DNA of 16,867 nt from assembly GCA_002417975.1 (NCBI GenBank), contig DIDE01000101.1, forward strand, positions 1-16,867. Reading direction: 5' to 3'. Both the position numbers and the translations under genes were made by a program. Shown one piece after another: positions 1 through 6,812 of this stretch. Position 1 is the stretch's first letter. Each line of letters starts with the position of its first letter. This stretch comes from Eggerthellaceae bacterium UBA5808. GTDB lineage: Bacteria > Actinomycetota > Coriobacteriia > Coriobacteriales > Eggerthellaceae. The notes beneath the pieces were generated by a model. It worked only from the letters and a program-made list of their open reading frames with translations. It ran no database searches and was not told the DNA's origin.

Positions 1-56
1 AAACGTGGGTCAAGCAGCGCACTTATAAGGTGCCGTGCGCTGCTTGACCCACGTTT
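1..56. repeat. Perfect 22-bp inverted repeat (fold-back) at window edge
   Basis: Positions 1-22 are the exact reverse complement of 35-56, with a 12-base loop at 23-34 (TTATAAGGTGCC). The repeat begins at base 1, so the arms may continue beyond the window. The 35-56 arm is normal coding sequence of the acyl-CoA synthetase, aligning with its paralogue at 6813-8486. The 1-22 arm is the same sequence inverted, and it replaces the expected end of the gene. This is what a hairpin chimera, or an inverted-repeat junction at a contig end, looks like. A genuine inversion or rearrangement is possible. Confidence 0.95.
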
Positions 57-1665
57 GTAATTCTTTAGTCAGATCATCACTGGGCTGATAACCTGGTGCA
101 AGTATGATGGTTGCTTTAACGGCGAACCCACGGATAGGATCAGGCGTACCAGTAACTGCGCATTCACGTACTGCATCATGCTCAAGTAAGACGCTTTCGA
201 TCTCAAAAGGCCCAATTCGGTAACCTGAACTTTTGATTACATCGTCGTTGCGGCCAACATACCAGAAATATCCATCTTCATCTACCCATGCAGTATCGCC
301 TGTGTGATACCACCCATCATGCATTGCCATATCGGTTTTTTCTGGATTACGATAGTACTCCATCATAATCCCCGCAGTGGATGGTGCTAGTCGGATGCAA
401 ATCTCGCCCGTTTCGCCCGTTTCGCAACGTGTTCCGTCATCGCGTTGAACCTCGATAGTATAGAGCGGATTTGGCCGACCCATTGATCCTGGCCGAGGGG
501 TGCTTCCGCGCAAGTTAGCAATGGTTAGAGGTGTTTCGGTTTGTCCAAATCCTTCGAATATCGTAAGCCCTGTATGCTCTTTCCAGTAAGTAAAGAGATC
601 AGGGTTGAGCGCTTCACCTGCGGTAGTGCAATAGGTAAGAGACGATAAGTCAAAGGTATCAAGATCGGTTTCAGACATCATTCGATACATCGTTGGTGGG
701 CAACAAAGTGTTGTGATGTGATAATGGGGGATCAGCGAAAGAATTTCTTCTGGATGGAACCGATCAAAGTCATAGGTAAAGACGCATGCTTCCATCAGCC
801 ATTGACCATAGAATTTTCCCCATACAGCTTTACCCCATCCGGTATCAGCGATCGTAAAGTGGATGCCACCATCGCTGACGACATTATGCCAATGCTTAGC
901 GGTTACGATATGAGCGATGGCATAGCTAGAATCGTGAAGCACCATTTTGGGATTGCCACTTGTACCGCTTGAAAAATACATGAGCATAGGATCGTAGGCA
1001 CTGGTTACAGGACGAGTGAACTCGTTGGATGCTGCCCGGACCTCAGTATTGAAATCAAACCAGCCTGGACGCTTAACGGGCGCACAGCAAATATTGTCTG
1101 GTCCCGAAAGTTGTGCGCCATAGCCATGCTCAGATGCGGTATCGAGCATTTTGCCGCCGCCGGCGCCGTTGACAAGGATTTTTGTCTGTAGCGCTGGGCA
1201 TTTTGATGCGACGTTATCAACAACATCCGCTATCGTTCCACATGACGTGCAGACGATTGCTTTGATAGTCGCACTTGTTAAGCGATATTCGAGATCGTGC
1301 TCTTTAAGCATGAATGTTGCGGGGACCATGACTGCACCCAGTTTGTGAAGAGCTGTTGCTACAAACCAGAATTGATAATGGCGGCGAAGAATAACCATAA
1401 CCATATCGCCTTTGCCGATGCCTTGTTCGGAAAGGAAATGAGCAGTTTTATCTGACCAATATTTGATATCGGCAAAGGTAAAACGGTGCTCTTCTCCTTC
1501 GGGATTGCACCAGACCATTGCAGGGCGATCGGGTTCGGCGTGTGCAATATCATCTACAACGTCGTATCCAAAATTAAAGGTTTCTGGAACTGTTACTGAG
1601 CACGTTGCTAGACGATGCTGTTCGTCATACGTTTCATGTATATAGCGTTCGTTGATATGTCTCAT
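10..1665 (-). CDS. AMP-forming acyl-CoA synthetase, C-terminally truncated
   Basis: 551 codons from ATG. It belongs to the acetyl/medium-chain acyl-CoA synthetase (ANL) superfamily, which activates a carboxylic acid to acyl-AMP and then acyl-CoA. The adenylate-forming loop is visible as MYFSSGTSGNPKMV, followed by the later motifs EGFGQTE, GWYHTGD and GRNDDVIKSSGYRIGPFE. It is closely similar along its length to the second synthetase at 6813-8486. That protein continues about 32 residues past the shared TAPYK, including PKTIGGKIKR with the catalytic A10 lysine. Here TAPYK is followed only by CAA and a stop, created by the fold-back at 1-56. As written the protein should not adenylate its substrate, but the true gene may be intact, since the break coincides with the window edge. 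It follows the XRE-cupin gene on the same strand after about 100 bases, so the two are probably co-transcribed. The substrate is unknown. Confidence 0.9.
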   Translation of the reverse strand: MRHINERYIHETYDEQHRLATCSVTVPETFNFGYDVVDDIAHAEPDRPAMVWCNPEGEEHRFTFADIKYWSDKTAHFLSEQGIGKGDMVMVILRRHYQFWFVATALHKLGAVMVPATFMLKEHDLEYRLTSATIKAIVCTSCGTIADVVDNVASKCPALQTKILVNGAGGGKMLDTASEHGYGAQLSGPDNICCAPVKRPGWFDFNTEVRAASNEFTRPVTSAYDPMLMYFSSGTSGNPKMVLHDSSYAIAHIVTAKHWHNVVSDGGIHFTIADTGWGKAVWGKFYGQWLMEACVFTYDFDRFHPEEILSLIPHYHITTLCCPPTMYRMMSETDLDTFDLSSLTYCTTAGEALNPDLFTYWKEHTGLTIFEGFGQTETPLTIANLRGSTPRPGSMGRPNPLYTIEVQRDDGTRCETGETGEICIRLAPSTAGIMMEYYRNPEKTDMAMHDGWYHTGDTAWVDEDGYFWYVGRNDDVIKSSGYRIGPFEIESVLLEHDAVRECAVTGTPDPIRGFAVKATIILAPGYQPSDDLTKELQTWVKQRTAPYKCAA

Positions 1666-1739
1666 GATGGTTGCTGTTCCTTAAAGCATACGTAGATAGC
1701 CGTACGCATAGAAATTACGGGAGTATTGAAGGCGTTGGC

Positions 1740-1765
1740 GGCACTGAAGACGATGCGACAGTGCC
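1740..1765 (-). other. Hairpin between XRE-cupin gene and synthetase
   Basis: GGCACTG (1740-1746) and CAGTGCC (1759-1765) form a perfect 7-bp stem with a 12-base loop, touching the stop codon of the minus-strand XRE-cupin gene. No T-tract follows on the minus strand, so it is not a standard intrinsic terminator. It may affect mRNA processing or relative expression of the two genes. It could also be chance. Confidence 0.4.
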
Positions 1766-2349
1766 TATTGAATCTTTTCATCATGAGGTTTTAAAACGAT
1801 TGCAAGGAATTTGCAGGGCGTACCCTGAATAGCTATCATTCCATGGCCACGGCTCGAATCGTAGAGAAGCGTATCGCCTGGATTGAGATCTTCAACGTGA
1901 TCTTCGTAAGCAAAACGCATATGACCACTTATGATGTAGTCAAATTCCTGACCTTCATGGTATGAGAGATGTATAGGCTTTGTTTGCTCTTCTTCAAGGT
2001 AGGGTGCGGTAACGAGGAATGGCTCGCAAAGCTTGTCCTTGAAGTGCGGGGCCTTGTGCAGATATTCAAATCCTGCGCGCCGTTTGATGGAAAGTCCATC
2101 ACCTGAACGAACGAGGGTATAACCTGCTAGATGCGGATTTTCTCCTGTGAGCAATTCGACAACATCAACGCCGAATGCTTCAGCACACTTATAGAGAAAC
2201 GTAAAGGATAGATCTTTTTCAGCATGTTCTTGTTGCGTGTACTCTTCGACGCTTCGTCCGGTTTTTTCGGCCATCTGCTCGATGGAAAATCCCATATCTT
2301 CACGTAAAGCTTGAATTCGATGCGCTACCTCTTGTACATTCGGCTCCAT
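1765..2349 (-). CDS. XRE-family HTH regulator with C-terminal cupin domain
   Basis: 194 aa from the ATG at 2349. The reading frame is open further upstream, but AAGGAGG lies nine bases before this ATG, which decides the start; the ATG eleven codon bases earlier directly abuts the Shine-Dalgarno sequence and is unlikely. Residues about 6-70 form a lambda-repressor-like helix-turn-helix (RIQALREDMGFSIEQMAEKTG, ending VVELLTG). Residues about 110-190 are a cupin beta-barrel with a YHEGQEF motif and a second HGM motif, a likely small-ligand or metal pocket. This family usually represses or activates adjacent catabolic genes in response to a metabolite. It is divergent from the P-loop/oxidoreductase genes and precedes the first acyl-CoA synthetase. 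A second member, with the same architecture but only moderate identity, lies at 6112-6672. The ligand is likely an organic acid or acyl-CoA (inference). Confidence 0.88.
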   Translation of the reverse strand: MEPNVQEVAHRIQALREDMGFSIEQMAEKTGRSVEEYTQQEHAEKDLSFTFLYKCAEAFGVDVVELLTGENPHLAGYTLVRSGDGLSIKRRAGFEYLHKAPHFKDKLCEPFLVTAPYLEEEQTKPIHLSYHEGQEFDYIISGHMRFAYEDHVEDLNPGDTLLYDSSRGHGMIAIQGTPCKFLAIVLKPHDEKIQ

Positions 2350-2626
2350 GAAATGCATCCTCCTTTTTTCTCTACTCGATGTGATTACGTATAACGACCA
2401 TGATACGATACGTACAGGATATGTCGTTTGAAACATGATATCCAATATGCATCGATCACGTATATAGTACTAAATAAAAGTATAAAATATTTTATTGATT
2501 GCATACGATATTTTTTTATTTCATGTACCATTTTAATAAAATGACCACATTACATGAGCATTAATCCTGTTGGCATTGAGTGTATGCCTTCCTATTTTTT
2601 GTATCATGTTATCAAAGGAGTTATTC
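2350..2626. promoter_or_regulatory. Divergent AT-rich control region with palindromes
   Basis: This 277-base gap separates two divergent genes, so it should carry both promoters. Near-perfect symmetry occurs at several points. GGATATGT (2417-2424) faces ACATGATATCC (2433-2443), complementary apart from one bulged G. ATAAAATATTTTAT (2482-2495) is a perfect 14-bp palindrome. ATTTTAATAAAAT (2530-2542) is a 13-bp palindrome around one A. CATGTA (2522-2527) faces TACATG (2551-2556). These are plausible operators for the XRE-cupin protein, but AT-rich palindromes also arise by chance. I could not assign -35 and -10 boxes with confidence. Confidence 0.5.
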
Positions 2627-3361
2627 ATGTATGTTGCATCAATGCTAAAGCATATAGCGCCCATTGAAATATTGTGTGGTCATTATGGCGTAGGGAAAAC
2701 TAATCTTTCTCTTAATCTTGTCCATGATATGTGTGCAGCAGGGCGTTCGATTACGCTTATTGATGTTGATACGGTCAATCCGTATTTTCGATCGAGTGAT
2801 TATCAATCTTTGGTGCGATCTTGGGGCGCACAAGTAATTGTTCCGGAATTTGCGGGTACGTCACTTGATACCCCATCTTTATCCGGTCGTATCGAAGCTG
2901 AACTCGACGAAATGCGCCATAATCCTGATCGAATTATTCTTATTGATGTGGGTGGAGACGAAGTTGGTGCAACTGTTCTTGGACGTTTTGCTCCTCAAAT
3001 CTCTCGTATTACCTACGGATTCGACTATGTTGTTAACGCATTTAGGGATGACCAGTGTGATCTTGATGCTGCGGAATCACTTGCACATCTAATCGAACAT
3101 GCGGCGCATTTATCGTTGACAGGTGTAATCGATAATGCGCATCTTATGCAAGATACTACGGTCGATACCGTTGTGAGCGGATATCCGTTTGCTCGCGATG
3201 TTTCGCACCGTCTTGATCTGCCTTTACGCGCAGTAACTGCTCCTGCAGCGTTGAGGCAGGATGTTGCTTCAGTTAATTTTCAAACTTTAGCGCGCGATAG
3301 CATCTATTTTGTGCAACGATATGTGAAAGTTCCGTGGGAACATTCATTTCAGTCTCGTTAA
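2627..3361 (+). CDS. P-loop NTPase (MinD/ParA/CobQ-like) beside 2-oxoacid oxidoreductase
   Basis: 244 aa from the ATG at 2627, chosen because AAAGGAG (2614-2620) lies six bases upstream; an in-frame TTG 57 bases earlier has no such site. Walker A is GHYGVGKT (residues 18-25, Lys24). LIDVDTVNPYF at 44-54 resembles the switch region of SIMIBI-class ATPases, and ILIDVGGDEVG (about 104-114, Asp107) fits Walker B. There is no signal peptide or membrane segment, so it should be cytosolic. The specific job is unknown. From memory, similar ATPases sit beside ferredoxin-dependent 2-oxoacid oxidoreductases in Clostridia, where a role in assembly, metal-centre loading or regulation has been guessed but not shown to my knowledge. 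The ferredoxin gene follows after 93 bases on the same strand, so one operon is likely. Confidence 0.82.
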   Translation: MYVASMLKHIAPIEILCGHYGVGKTNLSLNLVHDMCAAGRSITLIDVDTVNPYFRSSDYQSLVRSWGAQVIVPEFAGTSLDTPSLSGRIEAELDEMRHNPDRIILIDVGGDEVGATVLGRFAPQISRITYGFDYVVNAFRDDQCDLDAAESLAHLIEHAAHLSLTGVIDNAHLMQDTTVDTVVSGYPFARDVSHRLDLPLRAVTAPAALRQDVASVNFQTLARDSIYFVQRYVKVPWEHSFQSR

Positions 3362-3454
3362 TGTAATGACATGGTGGCTGTTTATCATGGAACGACGTAA
3401 GGTGACTGCCGGTCGCGCCTGACCGATAGTCGGATGGTGGAAAGGTAGGGTAGT

Positions 3455-3661
3455 GTGTCTCGAATAATAGTAGACGAAAAGTATTGCAAAGGTTGCGGTC
3501 TTTGCGTCGATGCCTGTCCTCAGCACATCATCGCGCTCGATGAGGGAACGATAAATGCAAAGGGATATCATCCCGCTCGTCTTATGGATGAGTCGAAGTG
3601 CACCGCGTGTACTTCCTGTGCATTGATGTGTCCCGATGTCGCGATTACGGTTGAGAGGTAG
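3455..3661 (+). CDS. korD: 2[4Fe-4S] ferredoxin, delta subunit of 2-oxoacid:ferredoxin oxidoreductase
   Basis: 68 aa from a GTG start, with an AAAGGTAGGG Shine-Dalgarno sequence about five bases upstream. There are two complete CxxCxxCxxxCP motifs: CKGCGLCVDACP near the N terminus and CTACTSCALMCP near the C terminus. Each binds one [4Fe-4S] cluster, with the fourth cysteine coordinating the partner cluster. It passes electrons from the TPP-bound intermediate in the alpha/beta core to soluble ferredoxin. Its TAG stop is immediately followed by the ATG of the alpha subunit, indicating translational coupling. The D-A-B-C order is the usual one for four-subunit Kor/Vor enzymes. Confidence 0.93.
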   Translation: MSRIIVDEKYCKGCGLCVDACPQHIIALDEGTINAKGYHPARLMDESKCTACTSCALMCPDVAITVER

Positions 3662-4732
3662 ATGAGTATGTCGGAAAAAGTTCTAATGAAGGGCAACGAG
3701 GCTCTTGCTGCGGCTGCAGTCCGTGCAGGGTGTCGTTTCTATTTCGGTTATCCCATTACGCCGCAGACTGAACTCGCTGCTTACATGAGCAAGAAGATGC
3801 CTAAGATTGGTGGTACGTTTCTCCAAGCGGAGAGCGAATTAGCTGCAATCAATATGGTATATGGTGCGTCTTCGGCTGGTGCTCGCGCAATGACATCTTC
3901 GTCTTCGCCTGGAATTTCGCTTAAAGGTGAGGGCGTCTCGTATATGGCTGGCGCTGATTTGCCAGGTGTAATCATTAATGTGGAGCGTGGGGGTCCAGGT
4001 CTGGGAAGTATTCAGCCGTCTCAGCAGGACTATTGGCAGGCAACGCGTGCGCTTGGTCATGGCGATTTCCGCATGATTGTGTATGCGCCGTCAACCGTTC
4101 AAGAAATGGCTGATTATGTGTATCTCGCATTTGATAAGGCGGACGAATATCGCATGCCCGTCATGCTTCTTGCTGATGGTCTGCTTGGTCAAATGATGGA
4201 ACCAGTCGTACTTCCACCTGAGAAAAAGAATCTTCCCGATAAGCCATGGGCGACTGATGGACACAAGGGTAAGCGTTCTCATAACATTATTAATTCGTTG
4301 TGCCTGCAAGCTGACGAGTTGGAGCGCATGCTGATCGAACGTTATAAACGCTACGATCGCATTGAAGCAACCGAGCAGCAGAGTGAAGGCTTTATGCTTG
4401 ATGACGCAGAATATGTCATCGTTGCATTTGGTGCCAGTGCTCGTATTGCTCGTAGCGCGGTTGTTCAAGCGCGTGCGGAAGGAATCAAAGCTGGTCTTCT
4501 TCGACCAATTACGCTTTGGCCGTTCCCGAACGATGCAATTAAACAGACGATCGAACATGCAAAGGCGTATTTAAGCGTTGAGATGAATATGGGACAGATG
4601 ATCGATGACATTCGTCTTGCCGTTAATGGACAGCGCCCCGTCGACTTTTACGGTCGATCTGGTGGTATGATCCCTACGCCTGAAGGCACACTTGATGCAC
4701 TTAAGGCTCTTGTCCAGAAGGTGGGTGAATAA
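3662..4732 (+). CDS. korA: 2-oxoacid:ferredoxin oxidoreductase alpha subunit (KorA/VorB-like)
   Basis: 356 aa. It is homologous to the alpha chain of 2-oxoglutarate or branched-chain 2-oxoacid ferredoxin oxidoreductases. The family signature GYPITPQTELAAYM is at residues 29-42. TSSSSPGISLKGEG and GGPGLGSIQPSQQDY follow, as in VorB-type proteins, and the C terminus carries the transketolase-like domain. Together with the beta chain it oxidatively decarboxylates a 2-oxoacid with CoA to acyl-CoA, CO2 and reduced ferredoxin, or runs in reverse. Two ATGs compete, at 3662 and 3668; the second is slightly better spaced from GAGAGG at 3652-3657. Sequence alone does not fix the substrate. VorB-like resemblance and the neighbouring acyl-CoA synthetases favour branched-chain or other short 2-oxoacids (inference). 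Confidence 0.9.
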   Translation: MSMSEKVLMKGNEALAAAAVRAGCRFYFGYPITPQTELAAYMSKKMPKIGGTFLQAESELAAINMVYGASSAGARAMTSSSSPGISLKGEGVSYMAGADLPGVIINVERGGPGLGSIQPSQQDYWQATRALGHGDFRMIVYAPSTVQEMADYVYLAFDKADEYRMPVMLLADGLLGQMMEPVVLPPEKKNLPDKPWATDGHKGKRSHNIINSLCLQADELERMLIERYKRYDRIEATEQQSEGFMLDDAEYVIVAFGASARIARSAVVQARAEGIKAGLLRPITLWPFPNDAIKQTIEHAKAYLSVEMNMGQMIDDIRLAVNGQRPVDFYGRSGGMIPTPEGTLDALKALVQKVGE

Positions 4733-4734
4733 TC

Positions 4735-5562
4735 ATGGCAGAAAAGAATAAGGTTGTTTTTCAAAGACCTCAATCATTGCTCCCAGTTCAGACACATTAC
4801 TGTCCTGGTTGTCCTCATGGCATCGTACATCGTCTTGTGTGCGAAGCTATGGACAAGATGGGCATGGAGGGCAATACCGTTGGCGTTGCGCCTGTTGGTT
4901 GCTCTGTTATGGCATATGATTATTTTGGCTGCGATATGATCGAAGCTGCTCATGGACGTGCTCCAGCGGTTGCAACGGCAGTGAAACGTGTTCATCCAGA
5001 AAACCTTGTCTTCTCTTATCAAGGAGATGGCGATCTTGCCAGTATCGGTATGTGTGAGACAGTTCATACTGCTACACGTGGTGAAAACGTTTCGGTTATC
5101 TTCATTAATAACGCGATTTACGGTATGACGGGCGGGCAAATGGCTCCAACGAGTTTGCCTAATCAAGTTACGCAAACGAGCCCTTATGGGCGCGACGTGA
5201 CGACGGCTGGGTATCCTGTTCGCGTATGTGAATTGCTCCAATCGCTCGATGGTGTTGCTTATGCTGCACGTGTAACGGTTGATACGCCTAAACATGTTCG
5301 TCAGGCTAAGAAAGCAATCGAAAAGTCTTTCCGCTACCAGATGGAGGGGCGTGGCTACAGCATTGTCGAAGTTGTATCAACGTGTCCTACAAATTGGGGA
5401 ATGACTCCTCAAGGTGCGTTTGACTGGATGCGCAAAAACATGCTTCCGTATTATCCTCTTGGTGTATATCGCGACGTTGTTGCCGATGGCTATCCAAGTA
5501 TTCGCGAAGCAGCTGCTGCTCGTGCTGCTGAATGTCCTATTGCGCAAAAAGGGGTGGAATAA
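4735..5562 (+). CDS. korB: 2-oxoacid:ferredoxin oxidoreductase beta subunit (TPP-binding)
   Basis: 275 aa, starting two bases after the alpha stop codon. YCPGCPHG near the N terminus is the usual beta-chain opening. The thiamine diphosphate and Mg-binding signature is GDGDLASIG, followed some 25 residues later by NNAIYGMTGGQ. This subunit houses TPP and, with alpha, the active site. It sits at the normal position and normal length for the four-subunit enzyme. No truncation or frameshift is seen. The gene ends one base before the ATG of the gamma subunit, so translation of all four subunits is coupled. Confidence 0.93.
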   Translation: MAEKNKVVFQRPQSLLPVQTHYCPGCPHGIVHRLVCEAMDKMGMEGNTVGVAPVGCSVMAYDYFGCDMIEAAHGRAPAVATAVKRVHPENLVFSYQGDGDLASIGMCETVHTATRGENVSVIFINNAIYGMTGGQMAPTSLPNQVTQTSPYGRDVTTAGYPVRVCELLQSLDGVAYAARVTVDTPKHVRQAKKAIEKSFRYQMEGRGYSIVEVVSTCPTNWGMTPQGAFDWMRKNMLPYYPLGVYRDVVADGYPSIREAAAARAAECPIAQKGVE

Positions 5563-5563
5563 C

Positions 5564-6100
5564 ATGGGCAAGAATATTGATGTTATTCTCTCTGGTTTTG
5601 GCGGGCAAGGATTGCTCTTTGCTGGTAAAATCATTGCACAGGCTGGCTTGATCGAAGGACGCCATCTCTCATGGCTTCCATCGTATGGTCCTGAAATGCG
5701 TGGTGGAACCGCTAACTGCAGCGTTCGCCTACAGGATGATCCTATCGGAAGTCCACTTATCACGACGCCGAATGTTCTGATTGCAATGAATCAGCCATCA
5801 ATTGATAAGTTCATCGATTCTGTTGTGCCTGGCGGACTCGTTCTTGTGGATTCCACTTTGGTCCCGCGTATTCCTGAACGTGATGATGTTACGATTATTC
5901 CTGTGCCATCGACAGAACTTGCCGAAAAGCATGGCTTCAAAAAGCTTTCTAATGTTATCTTGACCGGTAAGCTTTTTGCTGAAACTCATTTTTGTGAGAA
6001 AGAACACCTTCAAGAGGCACTTGTTCGTTGCGTACCAGCGAAACATGCCGACATGCTTGAACCCAATAAAACGGCGCTTGCCGTGGGGATGGAATTGTAG
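5564..6100 (+). CDS. korC: 2-oxoacid:ferredoxin oxidoreductase gamma subunit
   Basis: 178 aa from the ATG at 5564, one base after the beta stop. The open frame extends upstream into the beta gene, but the family N terminus begins at MGKNIDVILSGFGGQG, whose GFGGQG loop is the hallmark of the gamma domain. WLPSYGPEMRGG, also family-typical, follows at about residue 42. The subunit packs on alpha/beta and helps position CoA in structurally known pyruvate and 2-oxoacid oxidoreductases. GGGTGGA of the beta gene's last codons serves as the ribosome binding site. An eleven-base gap leads to the second XRE-cupin gene. Confidence 0.92.
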   Translation: MGKNIDVILSGFGGQGLLFAGKIIAQAGLIEGRHLSWLPSYGPEMRGGTANCSVRLQDDPIGSPLITTPNVLIAMNQPSIDKFIDSVVPGGLVLVDSTLVPRIPERDDVTIIPVPSTELAEKHGFKKLSNVILTGKLFAETHFCEKEHLQEALVRCVPAKHADMLEPNKTALAVGMEL

Positions 6101-6111
6101 AAAGGATAGAC

Positions 6112-6672
6112 ATGGCTGCTGATGAGAAGCAATTCAAGGATATCGGCCTTCGTATCGAAGGTTTGCGTGAGTCCTGCGAAGTAACACGAACCGAAATGGC
6201 TCGTGAACTTGGCGTATCACTTGAAACGTACAGCAGCTGGGAGGAGACGGGCGCCGATGTGCCCATCTCCGCCATCTATCATATGGCACGAAAATTCGGT
6301 GTTGAATTCACCGAGATTTTGACTGGCAATGCAGCCAAACTTAATACGTATCAAGTGGTTCGCAAAGGTCAGGGTCGAGAGATCGATCGCTATCCTGGTT
6401 ACCACTATGATGATCTTGCCTGGCGTTATTATGGCAAGCTTATGCAGCCTTTGGAGGTTGTTCTTGACCCGAGCGATGAGCCTGCTAAGATGGTGACTCA
6501 TTCTGGTCAGGAATTTAATCTTGTGTTAGAAGGCTGCGTTATCGTGACATTTGAAGATCACGAGTTTGCACTCAACAAAGGCGATAGCATTTACTTCAAT
6601 CCATCTCATCTGCATGGACAGCGGTGTGGTGGAGACAAACCTGCTCGTTTCGTAACCGTAATCGCCGAATAG
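6112..6672 (+). CDS. XRE-family HTH regulator with C-terminal cupin domain (second copy)
   Basis: 186 aa from ATG, with AGAAAGGA just upstream. The HTH is at residues about 11-70 (GLRIEGLRESCEVTRTEMAR, ending FTEILTG). The cupin is at about 112-184, with THSGQEFNLVLEG around His130 and PSHLHG with His166 and His168 as possible metal ligands. The layout matches the regulator at 1765-2349, including the linker motif YQVVRKGQG against YTLVRSGDG, so the two are probably paralogues. As the fifth gene of the kor operon it is well placed to autoregulate that operon and to control the synthetase downstream, which has its own candidate promoter and operator. Confidence 0.88.
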   Translation: MAADEKQFKDIGLRIEGLRESCEVTRTEMARELGVSLETYSSWEETGADVPISAIYHMARKFGVEFTEILTGNAAKLNTYQVVRKGQGREIDRYPGYHYDDLAWRYYGKLMQPLEVVLDPSDEPAKMVTHSGQEFNLVLEGCVIVTFEDHEFALNKGDSIYFNPSHLHGQRCGGDKPARFVTVIAE

Positions 6673-6726
6673 GTTATTCGGCTTCATCGTTTCGCTGAAC
6701 GGGCCTTACCTCTGTATTCGGTAAGG
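6664..6726 (+). terminator. Two tandem hairpins, weak terminator candidates
   Basis: GCCGAAT (6664-6670) and ATTCGGC (6676-6682) form a perfect 7-bp stem whose loop carries part of the TAG stop codon of the regulator gene. CCTTACC (6704-6710) and GGTAAGG (6720-6726) form a second 7-bp stem. Only a broken T-rich stretch (TTCATCGTTT) follows the first, so termination would be partial at best. Their position between the kor operon and a gene with its own promoter-like sequence fits a partial transcription boundary. Confidence 0.4.
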
Positions 6727-6771
6727 TAAATCATGCGTATGGTTCTTTTTGAAATTGGTTATTTACACGAG

Positions 6772-6800
6772 TTGGTCTGTACAAAGTACACCTATATAAA
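6772..6800 (+). promoter_or_regulatory. Candidate promoter with embedded operator before second synthetase
   Basis: TTGGTC (6772-6777) and TATAAA (6795-6800) are separated by 17 bases, a plausible sigma-70-type promoter with a weak -35 box. Inside the spacer, TGTACAAAGTACA (6778-6790) is a perfect inverted repeat of 5-bp arms around AAA. A repressor bound there would block RNA polymerase. The obvious candidate binder is the XRE-cupin protein encoded just upstream (inference). The short distance to the GTG start at 6813 makes a short leader. Confidence 0.4.
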
Positions 6801-6812
6801 GTTGAGGTTATA

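Noticed and set aside
2350..2445. N-terminal extension of the minus-strand XRE-cupin protein
   Set aside because: The frame is open, but a strong AAGGAGG lies just before the internal ATG at 2349, and the added residues match no part of the family.
4091..4558. 155-codon minus-strand open frame inside korA
   Set aside because: It is antisense to a conserved gene with no domain resemblance, so it is a shadow frame.
4774..5295. 173-codon minus-strand open frame inside korB
   Set aside because: It lies wholly antisense to a well-conserved TPP-binding subunit, is rich in Arg, His, Asn and Thr as shadow frames are, and has no ribosome site.
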